64,000 nt of DNA from an uncultured Roseburia sp. (lineage in GTDB: Bacteria; Bacillota; Clostridia; Lachnospirales; Lachnospiraceae). Position 1 is the first letter of the stretch. Each line of letters starts with the position of its first letter. Shown here one piece after another: positions 1 through 8,291 of the stretch. The notes below the pieces were generated by a model, which worked only from the letters and a program-made list of their open reading frames with translations, had not been told where the DNA came from and did no database searches. The stretch lies in contig CALWHT010000028.1 in NCBI GenBank assembly GCA_944380515.1, forward strand, positions 1 through 64,000. The letters are read 5' to 3'. A program made the translations under genes and the position numbers.

Positions 1-345
1 ACGGTAAATTCCAAGGGTAAGGTGACGGCAAAGAAAGCCGGGACGACGACGATTACCGCGAGAACCTCGAACGGAAAGAAAGTGACCTGCAAGGTGACGG
101 TGAAGGCGCCGAAGGTGACCTTAAGGAAAACAAGCGCGAGCATCAAGGTCGGAAACACGGCGGCGATTCGGATTAAGTCGACCTATCCGGCAAAGGATGA
201 GGTAAAATCCTATAAGAGCTCAAACACAAAGGTTGCGACCGTAAACAAAAACGGAAAGGTGACGGGCGTAAAGAAAGGAAAAGCAACCATCACAGTAACG
301 ATGAAGAGCGGCGCGAAGGCAACGTTTAAAGTGACTGTAAAATAA
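1..345 (+). CDS. C-terminal end of a secreted Big_2 (bacterial Ig-like) repeat protein, partial
   Basis: The frame is open from the first base, so the gene begins outside the window and only the last ~114 residues are seen. They hold part of one and one complete beta-sandwich repeat of the Big_2 type: Lys/Thr-rich text with the 'SSN-KVATVN-NGKVTG-KKGKATITV' pattern that ends each repeat (about residues 72-105). Such domains occur at the C-terminus of surface or secreted proteins in Lachnospiraceae, often repeated in tandem as a stalk or carbohydrate-binding region. No sorting motif (LPxTG) follows, so attachment, if any, must come from another part. A strong terminator follows directly. What the missing N-terminal part does cannot be told. 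Confidence 0.85.
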   Translation, partial: TVNSKGKVTAKKAGTTTITARTSNGKKVTCKVTVKAPKVTLRKTSASIKVGNTAAIRIKSTYPAKDEVKSYKSSNTKVATVNKNGKVTGVKKGKATITVTMKSGAKATFKVTVK

Positions 346-367
346 AAGTTGATGCATTAATACAAAG

Positions 368-402
368 AGGACATTCCGAAATTAAGCGGAATGTCCTTTT
401 TT
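368..402 (+). terminator. Intrinsic terminator of the Ig-like protein gene
   Basis: Perfect 11-bp stem (368-378 with 387-397) with an 8-nt loop, followed by a run of T at 397-402. It separates the truncated upstream gene from cysD. Confidence 0.9.
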
Positions 403-434
403 GAATATCAAAACGCTGTTTTTATCAAACAAGC

Positions 435-464
435 TTTACAGTTTAATTTTAATAATGTTATAAT
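435..464 (+). promoter_or_regulatory. Probable cysD promoter
   Basis: TTTACA (435-440), 18-bp spacer, TATAAT (459-464) with an upstream TG (extended -10). The 5' leader to the cysD start is about 65 nt and shows no riboswitch that I recognise. Confidence 0.65.
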
Positions 465-536
465 AGTGAATGTACGGTGTTACGGAGAATAAAGATGTAA
501 GTTTTATTCAAGAATAAACGAAAACAGGAGAGAACA

Positions 537-1430
537 ATGGATCATTTGGATGAATTGGAAGCAGAAGCAATTTATATTATGCGCGAGGTAGCTGCGGAAT
601 GTGAAAAACCGGTGATGCTCTATTCCATCGGAAAGGATTCTTCCGTGATGCTGCATCTGGCGTTAAAGGCGTTTTATCCGGAGAAGCCGCCTTTCCCGTT
701 TCTGCATGTCAATACGACATGGAAGTTCCGGGAGATGATTGAGTTTCGGGATAAGACTGCCAAAGACCTTCAGATAGAAATGATTGAGTATATCAACGAG
801 GAGGGCGTGCGTCAGGGAATTAACCCGTTTGACCATGGATCAGCATATACGGACATTATGAAGACACAGGCGTTAAAGCAGGCCCTGGATAAATACGGGT
901 TTACGGCGGCGTTCGGCGGCGGACGGCGGGATGAGGAGAAGTCAAGGGCAAAGGAGAGGATTTTTTCTTTCCGTGACGCCAACCACAGCTGGGATCCGAA
1001 ACGGCAGAGGCCGGAGATGTGGAAGCTCTATAATACCCAGATTCACAAGGGAGAGAGCATTCGGGTATTTCCGTTGTCAAACTGGACGGAAAAGGATATC
1101 TGGCAGTATATCAAGAGAGAGAATATACCGATTGTGTCCCTCTATTTTGCGGCACCCAGACCCGTAGTGTACCGGGACGGCAATATTATCATGGTGGATG
1201 ACGACCGTATGAGGCTTAGAGAAGGCGAAAAGGTGGAGACAAAGATGGTCCGTTTCCGGACGCTGGGCTGCTATCCGCTGACAGGAGGGATTGAGTCAAA
1301 CGCCACAACGCTGGACGAAATTATTGAGGAGACCCTGGCATCCGTAGAATCGGAACGGACAAGCCGCATTATCGATTCGGACGGAGGAGCCTCCAGTATG
1401 GAAAAAAGAAAACGGGAAGGGTACTTTTAG
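537..1430 (+). CDS. cysD: Sulfate adenylyltransferase subunit 2 (CysD)
   Basis: Small catalytic subunit of ATP sulfurylase: with CysN it makes adenosine 5'-phosphosulfate (APS) from sulfate and ATP in the cytoplasm. The 297-residue length fits the family. The PP-loop SIGKDSS sits at residues 30-36, and an [16 protein letters not shown] stretch typical of CysD follows near residue 125. An AGGAG ribosome site lies 5 nt upstream. The stop is two bases before the cysNC start, so the two are surely co-transcribed. No sulfite reductase or APS/PAPS reductase is seen nearby, so the fate of the activated sulfate cannot be read from this window. Confidence 0.95.
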   Translation: MDHLDELEAEAIYIMREVAAECEKPVMLYSIGKDSSVMLHLALKAFYPEKPPFPFLHVNTTWKFREMIEFRDKTAKDLQIEMIEYINEEGVRQGINPFDHGSAYTDIMKTQALKQALDKYGFTAAFGGGRRDEEKSRAKERIFSFRDANHSWDPKRQRPEMWKLYNTQIHKGESIRVFPLSNWTEKDIWQYIKRENIPIVSLYFAAPRPVVYRDGNIIMVDDDRMRLREGEKVETKMVRFRTLGCYPLTGGIESNATTLDEIIEETLASVESERTSRIIDSDGGASSMEKRKREGYF

Positions 1431-1432
1431 AG

Positions 1433-3265
1433 ATGAAAAACGATTTGTTGAAATTTATTACATGCGGCAGTGTGGATGACGGAAAATCGACGCTGATTGG
1501 TCATATGCTGTATGATGCGAAGCTATTGTTTGCGGATCAGAAAAAAGCGCTGGAACTCGATTCAAAGGTTGGCTCCACCGACGGAAAGGTGGATTATTCA
1601 CTGCTTTTAGACGGACTTATGGCGGAGCGTGAGCAGGGTATCACGATTGATGTGGCGTACCGCTATTTCTCTACGGAAAAGAGAAGCTTCATTGTGGCAG
1701 ATACGCCGGGACATGAGGAATATACCAGAAATATGGCGGTGGGCGCATCCTTTGCTTCTCTGTGCATTATTCTGGTGGACGCGAGCCGCGGTGTACTCAT
1801 TCAGACGAAACGGCATGCCAGAATCTGTTCCCTGATGGGAATTAAGCATTTTGTGTTCGCTGTCAATAAAATGGATATTGTCAACTATGATAAGGAAAGG
1901 TTTGAGCATATCCAGAAAGAAATCCGTGTACTCATGGCGGAGATTGAGGCGAAAAGCTGCATTATGATACCTGTATCCGCGACGGAGGGAGATAATATTA
2001 CCTCGAAGTCTGCAAGGATGCCCTGGTATCAGGGACCGGCTCTTTTGGATTATCTTGAAACGGTAGACGTGTCGGAGGAGAATGACACGAAGGGATTTAT
2101 TCTTCCCATTCAGCGCGTATGCAGGCCGAATCAGAACTTCAGGGGCTTTCAGGGACAGGTCGCGTCCGGTACCATCAAGGTTGGGGACACGGTAAGGGTT
2201 CTGCCCAGCAGGGAAACGGCGGCTGTAACGGGAATCCTGCGGGGAGACAAGGAGGTTCCGGAGGCTGAGAAGGGCTGGGCGGTAACGCTTCAGCTTGACA
2301 CGGAGATTGATGTTTCCAGAGGCTGTGTGCTGGAAAAGGACAGCAATCTTTCCGTTGGCTCCATGCTCTCGGCTACGATTCTGTGGATGGATGATAACAC
2401 GCTGGTTCCGGGAAAGAATTTCCTTTTAAAAGTTGGGACACAGCTTGTGCCGGCTACGGTGATGAAGATTAAGTACCGCATTGATGTGAATTCCGGGGCA
2501 GAGGAATATGCGGAGAAAATATATAAAAATCAGATTGCCTACTGTGAAATCTCGGCGGGCAACAAGATTGTGTTTGAGCGGTTTAAGGACGATCGGGATA
2601 TGGGAGCCCTCATTCTGGTTGACCGCATTACCAATATGACCTCCGCGTGCGGCGTTATCGAGCAGGCGCTCGGCAGGGAAAATAATCTTAGCTGGCATAA
2701 CATGGATATTACGAGGGAACTCAGAGAAGACCAGATGGATCAAAAGGCGGTGACGGTATGGCTGACCGGTCTCTCCGGTGCCGGAAAGAGCACGCTTGCG
2801 AATGCGTTGGAAAAAAGGCTGTTTTCTCTCGGAAAGCATACGATGCTTTTAGACGGCGACAATGTCCGTATGGGCTTGAATAAGGACCTTGGCTTTGAGG
2901 AGAAGGACCGTATCGAAAACATCCGGCGAATTGCGGAGGTTTCAAAGCTGATGAACGACGCGGGACTGATTGTGCTGACCTCGTTCATATCGCCGTATCG
3001 CCTGGATCGGAGGCGCGCGAAGGAAATCATCGGAGACCGCTTTATCGAGGTGTATGTGAGCACGCCGATGGAAGAGTGTGAGCGACGCGATGTGAAGGGG
3101 CTGTATCAGAAAGCGCGAGAGGGCAAGATAGCTAACTTTACCGGTGTTACCAGCGCTTACGAGGCGCCGGAAAACCCGGATATTGTGATAGACACCACAG
3201 GCAGAGATGTGGAGAGCTGTACGGAGGAGCTGCTGGATCAGCTTCGAAAGGCAATCGGTCTGTAG
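1433..3265 (+). CDS. cysNC: Bifunctional sulfate adenylyltransferase subunit 1 / APS kinase (CysN-CysC fusion)
   Basis: 610 residues with two enzymes in one chain. The N-terminal ~430 residues are the EF-Tu-like GTPase that drives ATP sulfurylase: G1 loop at residues 12-20 (GSVDDGKST), DTPGHEEY switch II near 91, NKMD near 145, then beta-barrel domains. The C-terminal ~170 residues are APS kinase: P-loop GLSGAGKST at 446-454 and the LDGDNVRMGLN motif, which phosphorylates APS to PAPS. The same fusion is known as NodQ and in many other bacteria. It lies two bases after cysD. The product PAPS can feed sulfation or reduction; the window does not decide which. Confidence 0.95.
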   Translation: MKNDLLKFITCGSVDDGKSTLIGHMLYDAKLLFADQKKALELDSKVGSTDGKVDYSLLLDGLMAEREQGITIDVAYRYFSTEKRSFIVADTPGHEEYTRNMAVGASFASLCIILVDASRGVLIQTKRHARICSLMGIKHFVFAVNKMDIVNYDKERFEHIQKEIRVLMAEIEAKSCIMIPVSATEGDNITSKSARMPWYQGPALLDYLETVDVSEENDTKGFILPIQRVCRPNQNFRGFQGQVASGTIKVGDTVRVLPSRETAAVTGILRGDKEVPEAEKGWAVTLQLDTEIDVSRGCVLEKDSNLSVGSMLSATILWMDDNTLVPGKNFLLKVGTQLVPATVMKIKYRIDVNSGAEEYAEKIYKNQIAYCEISAGNKIVFERFKDDRDMGALILVDRITNMTSACGVIEQALGRENNLSWHNMDITRELREDQMDQKAVTVWLTGLSGAGKSTLANALEKRLFSLGKHTMLLDGDNVRMGLNKDLGFEEKDRIENIRRIAEVSKLMNDAGLIVLTSFISPYRLDRRRAKEIIGDRFIEVYVSTPMEECERRDVKGLYQKAREGKIANFTGVTSAYEAPENPDIVIDTTGRDVESCTEELLDQLRKAIGL

Positions 3266-3282
3266 GCATATCTGCTGCAGAC

Positions 3283-4302
3283 TTAAAGGTTCTCGGCAAT
3301 TTTGATGCTCAAATCCATATAAATACAGTTTTTTTCGGGCGGTTTTCCGCCGAGAAGATAATCCACGAGCAGGGCAAGCGACAGCGCGCCCTGCTCGTTT
3401 GGCTGTTGGCAGATGGTAGCGGATATCACGCCCTTTTTTATCATTTCCTTTGTGGAGGGGACAGCGTCGAAAGTAATGACCTTAGGCGCCTGCGGCAGCG
3501 CCGCGTTGATAATTGCGCGGCATCCGCCGTATACTCCTGCGGCAGTGAAATAAAGCGCGGACAAATCAGGATGCTTTTCTAAAAGAAGGGATACTGCTTC
3601 ATAGCTCCTGTAATCGTCGTCATGATTTTCCACGATGTCCGCAATATGGATGCCGGGATGCTTTTGGTGCAGATAGGAGGTAAAGCCGCAGACCCGTTCC
3701 TCGTGACAGAGTACGCTGTGGGAGCCTGTCACGATGCCGACCCTTGCTTCTCCCCCGGTCAGCAGTGCAAGAAGCCCTGCGGCAGTCTGGCCGCATTTCA
3801 GGTAATCGCTGCCGACGTAAGCAATTCTTTTTGACTGGGGCATATCGGTATTGACCGTAACGCATGGGATATTGCATTCCCAGAGACGGTCAATTTTTTT
3901 CTGGATTTTTATATCGTTGCAGGGGGCTAAAATAAGCCCGTGAATCTTTTCATCAACCAGCTCGTCGATTGCGGCAAGCTGGCTTTTAACATCCAGGGGG
4001 ATGCGTTTTTCCACAATCGTACACCCATAAATGGAAAGCTCGTCGAGCTTGTCTTTTAAACCTTCCATCACTTCGTCGAAAAAGGGATTTTCAACGCCGA
4101 AAAGAAGCACCCCGATTTTGAACTTTTTCTTTTGCGCGGCCAGGGCGATGCCGGCCCTGTTCGGCTGATAATCCAAAAGCCTGGCGATTTCAAGTACCTT
4201 TCGTTCTGTTTCCGGGCTTACGGTTCCGCGATGGTTGAGCACGCGGTCTACGGTGCCTCGGGAAACGCCTGAAAGCTCTGCGATTTCTTTCATGGTTGCC
4301 AT
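3283..4302 (-). CDS. LacI-family transcriptional regulator of the adjacent sugar genes
   Basis: 339 residues from the ATG at 4302, chosen because GGAG lies 8 nt upstream of it; an in-frame GTG at 4311 would overlap that site. The N-terminus is a LacI helix-turn-helix (MKEIAELSGVSRGTVDRVLN) with hinge, then a periplasmic-binding-protein-like sensor domain (about residues 60-335) as in RbsR-type proteins. The gene is divergent from a sugar kinase and isomerase. Three copies of a 16-bp palindrome around these genes (4392-4407, 4498-4513, 6021-6036) are its likely operators; the one at 4392 lies close to its own start, suggesting autoregulation. The effector is probably the pentose or deoxy-sugar substrate of the neighbours, not identified. 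Confidence 0.9.
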   Translation of the reverse strand: MATMKEIAELSGVSRGTVDRVLNHRGTVSPETERKVLEIARLLDYQPNRAGIALAAQKKKFKIGVLLFGVENPFFDEVMEGLKDKLDELSIYGCTIVEKRIPLDVKSQLAAIDELVDEKIHGLILAPCNDIKIQKKIDRLWECNIPCVTVNTDMPQSKRIAYVGSDYLKCGQTAAGLLALLTGGEARVGIVTGSHSVLCHEERVCGFTSYLHQKHPGIHIADIVENHDDDYRSYEAVSLLLEKHPDLSALYFTAAGVYGGCRAIINAALPQAPKVITFDAVPSTKEMIKKGVISATICQQPNEQGALSLALLVDYLLGGKPPEKNCIYMDLSIKIAENL

Positions 4303-4391
4303 GGCAGTCACTCCTTTATCCTGTTGATGTTCTTTTTTTCGGATATTCCCATATTACGAGAATAGCATATCCAAAAGGCCGTTGTCAATAT

Positions 4392-4407
4392 GCGTGCACG
4401 GTCACGT
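4392..4407. promoter_or_regulatory. LacI-type operator copy 2 (regulator-proximal)
   Basis: GCGTGCACGGTCACGT matches the perfect palindrome at 4498 in 14 of 16 positions. It lies between the divergent lacI-type gene and the kinase promoter. Confidence 0.7.
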
Positions 4408-4460
4408 AAAGTCGTTAAAAGTTCACAAAAAGCATCGTTGAAAAATGTCTAAAAAATATA

Positions 4461-4489
4461 TTGCCAAAGTGGAAAACCGGTTGTATGAT
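4461..4489 (+). promoter_or_regulatory. Probable promoter of the kinase-isomerase operon
   Basis: TTGCCA (4461-4466), 17-bp spacer, TATGAT (4484-4489). The expected start of transcription (~4496) falls at the edge of the operator at 4498-4513, the usual place for repression. Confidence 0.6.
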
Positions 4490-4497
4490 AATAAAAA

Positions 4498-4513
4498 ACG
4501 TGCACGGGCACGT
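4498..4513. promoter_or_regulatory. LacI-type operator copy 1 (perfect palindrome)
   Basis: ACGTGCACGGGCACGT: arms ACGTGC and GCACGT around a 4-bp centre. It sits just downstream of the -10 box and upstream of the kinase ribosome site. Confidence 0.8.
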
Positions 4514-4527
4514 AAAAGGAGGGAGCT

Positions 4528-5997
4528 ATGCTGTATATAGGAATTGACCTCGGCACGTCCTCCGTGAAGCTGCTGCTGATGGATGAGGCGGGGAAGATTG
4601 AAAGGATTGTTTCAAGAGAATATCCCGTCTCTTTTCCGCATCCCGGCTGGTCGGAGCAGAATCCGGACGACTGGTACCGCGAGACATTGCGGGGACTTGG
4701 CGAGTTGCTGGAGGGGATTGATAAAACCCGGGTCGCGGGAATCGGCCTCGGCGGGCAGATGCACGGGCTGGTTATTCTGGATGAAAACGATAAGGTGATT
4801 CGGCCGGCGATTTTGTGGAATGACGGAAGGACCTCGGAGGAGAACGATTATTTAAACAATGTGATCGGAAAGGAGCGGCTTTCCGAATACACGGCCAATA
4901 TTTCCTTTGCCGGTTTTACCGCTCCGAAAATTTTGTGGGTGAAAAATAACGAGCCGGAAAATTTCGCGAGAATCCGTAAGCTTATGCTGCCGAAGGATTA
5001 TATTGTCTATAAGCTGACCGGAGTGCACGCTACCGATGTTTCCGATGCGTCGGGCACCCTGCTTTTGGATGTGAAAAACCGGTGCTGGTCGAAAGAAATG
5101 TGCAATATCTGCGGAGTCAGGGAAGAAATGCTGCCAGGACTGTTTGAAAGCTATGAATGTGTCGGTACAGTTTTGCCGCGCATCGCGGAGGAACTGGGCC
5201 TGCCGGAAGGTGTCAGGGTCGCGGCCGGCGCCGGGGACAATGCGGCCGCCGCCGTGGCGACGGGCACTGTGGGTGACGGGCGGTGCAATATTTCGCTCGG
5301 AACAAGCGGAACCATTTTTATTTCCTCCGCGGAATTCGGAATGGATGAAAACAATGCGCTGCACGCCTTCTGTGCCGCGGACGGCGCCTGGCATCTCATG
5401 GGCTGTATGCTTTCTGCGGCTTCCTGCAACCGGTGGTGGCTGGATGAAATTATCGGAACGAAGGACTACGCAAAGGAGCAGGCAGACATCAAAAGGCTGG
5501 GGGAAAACCATGTGTATTATCTGCCGTATCTGATGGGAGAGCGTTCCCCCTACAATAACCCGAATGCACGGGCGGTATTTATCGGAATGACAATGGATAC
5601 CACACGCAGCGATATGACGCAGGCAGTGCTGGAGGGTGTTGCGTTTGCCCTGCGGGATTCTTTTGAGGTGGCGAAGTCTTTGGGGTTAGATGTTGAGCGG
5701 ACAAAAATCTGCGGTGGCGGCGCGAAAAGCCCGCTGTGGAAAAAGATTATCGCGAATGTGCTGAATGTGGCGGTCGATGTGGCAGAAACCGAGGAAGGTC
5801 CGTCGTTTGGCGGTGCGATGCTGGCGGCAGTGGCATGCGGTGAGTATGAGAGCATGAGGGCGGCTGCGGAAAAAATGGTAAAGGTTGTTGAAACGGTCGA
5901 GCCGGAGCCGGAGCTTGCGGCAAAGTATGAGGCGCGTTATCGTCAGTTTCGCCAGATTTATCCTGCCTGCCGCGGACTCTTTGATGAGCTGCTTTAA
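4528..5997 (+). CDS. xylB: Xylulokinase-like FGGY-family sugar kinase
   Basis: 489 residues, the normal length for FGGY carbohydrate kinases. The N-terminal ATPase motif YIGIDLGTSSVKLLLMD (residues 3-19), the GLGGQMHGLVILD segment and the AGAGDNAAAAV loop carrying the catalytic Asp match xylulokinase best; the C-terminal EGVAFALRDSF and ICGGGAKSPLWKKI segments are the second FGGY signature. The enzyme would phosphorylate a ketopentose, with D-xylulose the default guess. GGAGG lies upstream of the ATG. It pairs with a fucose/arabinose-type isomerase rather than a classical XylA, so the true substrate may be another ketose. The operators point to induction by the sugar. Confidence 0.88.
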   Translation: MLYIGIDLGTSSVKLLLMDEAGKIERIVSREYPVSFPHPGWSEQNPDDWYRETLRGLGELLEGIDKTRVAGIGLGGQMHGLVILDENDKVIRPAILWNDGRTSEENDYLNNVIGKERLSEYTANISFAGFTAPKILWVKNNEPENFARIRKLMLPKDYIVYKLTGVHATDVSDASGTLLLDVKNRCWSKEMCNICGVREEMLPGLFESYECVGTVLPRIAEELGLPEGVRVAAGAGDNAAAAVATGTVGDGRCNISLGTSGTIFISSAEFGMDENNALHAFCAADGAWHLMGCMLSAASCNRWWLDEIIGTKDYAKEQADIKRLGENHVYYLPYLMGERSPYNNPNARAVFIGMTMDTTRSDMTQAVLEGVAFALRDSFEVAKSLGLDVERTKICGGGAKSPLWKKIIANVLNVAVDVAETEEGPSFGGAMLAAVACGEYESMRAAAEKMVKVVETVEPEPELAAKYEARYRQFRQIYPACRGLFDELL

Positions 5998-6020
5998 GGG
6001 CAGATACCGGGGACGGATGT

Positions 6021-6036
6021 ACGTACCCGTGCACGC
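6021..6036. promoter_or_regulatory. LacI-type operator copy 3, between kinase and isomerase
   Basis: ACGTACCCGTGCACGC matches the reverse complement of the palindrome at 4498 in 14 of 16 positions. It lies inside the operon, 40 bp before the isomerase start, so it could act as a roadblock, help DNA looping, or control an internal promoter. Confidence 0.7.
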
Positions 6037-6075
6037 AAAATAATTTTTAGAGGAAAAGAAAGCGAGGAAAAAGAA

Positions 6076-7560
6076 ATGAATAATATTCCGAAAGTGAAGG
6101 TTGGGATTGTGGCAGTGAGCCGTGACTGTTTCCCGGAGTCTCTTTCCGTGAACAGAAGAAAGGCCCTGGTAGAGGCATATACAAAGAAATACGATGCGGC
6201 GGATATTTATGAATGTCCAATCTGTATTGTGGAGAGTGAAATCCATATGGTACAGGCGCTTACTGACATCAAGGAGGCGGGGTGCAACGCGCTGTGCGTT
6301 TATCTTGGGAATTTTGGGCCCGAGATTTCCGAGACGCTTTTGGCAAAATATTTTGAGGGACCGAAGATGTTTATTGCCGCTGCGGAGGAAACGCAGGAAA
6401 ATCTGATACAGGGTCGCGGAGACGCTTACTGCGGAATGTTAAACGCAAGCTACAACCTGAAATTGAGAAACGTCCGTGCCTACATACCCGAATACCCGGT
6501 CGGGGACGCCGCCGACTGCGCGGATATGATTCATGAGTTTTTGCCGGTTGCGCGGGCGGTCATCGGATTATCCGAACTGAAAATCATTAGCTTCGGCCCG
6601 AGACCGACGAATTTTCTCGCATGTAATGCGCCGATTCAGCAGCTTTATAATCTGGGTGTGGAAATCGAGGAAAATTCCGAGCTGGATTTGTTTGAGGCCT
6701 TTCACCGCCATGCGGGTGATGCGAGAATCCCTGGGGTAGTTGCCGATATGGAGAAAGAGCTTGGCGCCGGGAATAAGAAACCTGAAATTCTCGAAAAGCT
6801 GGCCCAGTATGAACTGACGCTGACGGACTGGGTAAAGGAGCACAAAGGCTGCCGCAAATATGTTGCCATTGCCGGAAAATGCTGGCCTGCGTTTCAGACG
6901 CAGTTCGGTTTTGTGCCCTGCTATGTGAACAGCCGCCTGACCGGACAGGGAATCCCTGTTTCCTGTGAGGTGGATATTTACGGGGCGCTGAGTGAATTTA
7001 TCGGTACCTGTGTCAGCGAGGATGCGGTGACGCTGCTTGACATTAATAATTCTGTTCCAAAGGATATGTACGAGGAATCTATCCGGGGAGCATTTAACTA
7101 TAAGCATACCGATACTTTCATGGGATTCCACTGCGGAAATACCTGCTCCGGAAAGCTGAAAAGCTGTGAGATGAAGTATCAGATGATTATGGCAAGAAAT
7201 CTTCCGGTGGAGGTGACGAACGGAACGCTGGAGGGAGATATTCTGCCGGGCGATATTACGTTTTTCCGTCTTCAGTCTGCCTCCGATAACAAGCTTCGGG
7301 CTTATGTGGCCCAGGGGGAGGTGCTTCCGGTGGCTACGCGTTCCTTCGGCTCCGTCGGGGTATTCGCAATTCCGGAGATGGGAAGATTTTACCGTCATGT
7401 CCTGATTGAAAAAAATTATCCGCATCACGGTGCGGTGGCGTTCGGACATTATGGGAAAGCACTGTTTGAGGTGTTTCGGTATATCGGTGTTCCGATAGAG
7501 GAAATTCAGTATAATCATCCTGCCGGGCTGCCGTATCCGACGGAAAATCCATTTGCATAA
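6076..7560 (+). CDS. L-fucose / L-arabinose isomerase-family protein (sugar isomerase)
   Basis: 494 residues of the FucI/AraA fold: N-terminal Rossmann-like domains, then the C-terminal active-site domain with CEVDIYGALSEF (catalytic acid and metal-ligand region, near residue 296) and FHCGNTCSG near 350, where a metal-binding His is expected. Family members convert an aldose to a ketose using a divalent metal. The partner kinase would then phosphorylate the ketose. Sequence memory alone does not let me choose between L-fucose, D-arabinose, L-arabinose or a rarer sugar; no FucA/AraD aldolase or epimerase is adjacent, and no transporter either. The gap of ~80 bp after the kinase holds an operator. 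Confidence 0.8.
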   Translation: MNNIPKVKVGIVAVSRDCFPESLSVNRRKALVEAYTKKYDAADIYECPICIVESEIHMVQALTDIKEAGCNALCVYLGNFGPEISETLLAKYFEGPKMFIAAAEETQENLIQGRGDAYCGMLNASYNLKLRNVRAYIPEYPVGDAADCADMIHEFLPVARAVIGLSELKIISFGPRPTNFLACNAPIQQLYNLGVEIEENSELDLFEAFHRHAGDARIPGVVADMEKELGAGNKKPEILEKLAQYELTLTDWVKEHKGCRKYVAIAGKCWPAFQTQFGFVPCYVNSRLTGQGIPVSCEVDIYGALSEFIGTCVSEDAVTLLDINNSVPKDMYEESIRGAFNYKHTDTFMGFHCGNTCSGKLKSCEMKYQMIMARNLPVEVTNGTLEGDILPGDITFFRLQSASDNKLRAYVAQGEVLPVATRSFGSVGVFAIPEMGRFYRHVLIEKNYPHHGAVAFGHYGKALFEVFRYIGVPIEEIQYNHPAGLPYPTENPFA

Positions 7561-8206
7561 GGGCTCGAAAATGCGATGCGGCCGAAATGTGCGGCGAGAA
7601 ATCTTACCGCTTAGGCAGAGCAGGTGTTCCACCTGCTCCATGCCGCGGCAGGCAAGCTGGATTCAGAGAAATCAGAAAAATCATAGAAATCATAGAATTA
7701 TGGAATGCTGTCTTATGCATTCTCTTCTTTGGTGTTTTCGGTAATGAAATATTTTATCAGAAGGTCTATCGTGTGTTTTTGGGTTTTTACAATTTCCTTT
7801 AGTACATGATTCTCCTTTTGGATACGTTCAACTTCATTTAAATTTTCCATCATAATCACTCACCCGTTATGTCATTCTGTCCGCTGCGCCATCAGCAGAC
7901 GATATTCAGCGATAAGGATTCGGCTGCTCACCCATTCGGCACAGGAATCCTTAAGAAAAACTCATATTCTCAGAGTAGCATAACACAAAATCTTTGTAAA
8001 CGTTTTATTCAAAAAGGGAATAAGTTTTTATAGGGCTTTTCCGACAAAATTCTACCATAATCCGGAAAATTCTGGAAATTTTGCTGCATTTCGTCAGAAA
8101 AGCTGCTTTGGCAGGATATTCACGGAGGACTGTTTGAGGGAGCGGGACATTTGAACAGGCAGCGCATTCTTATGTGGGACAATAGGACTATTTTTGACGT
8201 TTTTGT
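7561..8206. other. Long intergenic region holding the small reverse ORF and hairpins
   Basis: Apart from the 46-residue reverse frame, this stretch has a perfect 9-bp hairpin at 7618-7638 (no T-run) and a longer imperfect hairpin near 7915-7953. No further coding frame with a ribosome site was seen. Confidence 0.5.
7713..7853 (-). CDS. Small 46-residue coiled-coil-like protein, unknown function
   Basis: A short frame begins with two adjacent ATG codons (7853 and 7850) preceded by GGGTGAG at a suitable distance. The product is MMENLNEVERIQKENHVLKE at the start, with heptad-like Leu/Ile/Val spacing to about residue 34 and an acidic tail, so a short amphipathic or coiled-coil helix is likely. 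It lies alone in a 730-bp gap. Upstream on its strand a possible TTTACA / extended -10 pair (about 7977-8000) and a hairpin (AAGGATTC with GAATCCTT, about 7915-7953) suggest a structured leader. The family is not recognised; it may be non-coding. Confidence 0.45.
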   Translation of the reverse strand: MMENLNEVERIQKENHVLKEIVKTQKHTIDLLIKYFITENTKEENA

Positions 8207-8236
8207 TTGACGCTTTATCATATATCAGTATATAAT
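8207..8236 (+). promoter_or_regulatory. Probable promoter of the PPC-repeat protein gene
   Basis: TTGACG (8207-8212), 18-bp spacer, TATAAT (8231-8236). Confidence 0.7.
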
Positions 8237-8291
8237 GAAATTGTATCTAAAAACTTTTGGTTTTGAGAGAATATGCAAAGGAGTTTTGAGT

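Noticed and set aside
1433-2700. EF-Tu-like translation factor
   Set aside because: The GTPase motifs are those of CysN, it follows cysD by two bases and is fused to APS kinase.
7618-7638. Terminator after the isomerase gene
   Set aside because: The 9-bp hairpin has no T-run on either strand.
6568-7641. 357-codon minus-strand frame opposite the isomerase
   Set aside because: Shadow of a well-supported gene; no family pattern, no ribosome site.
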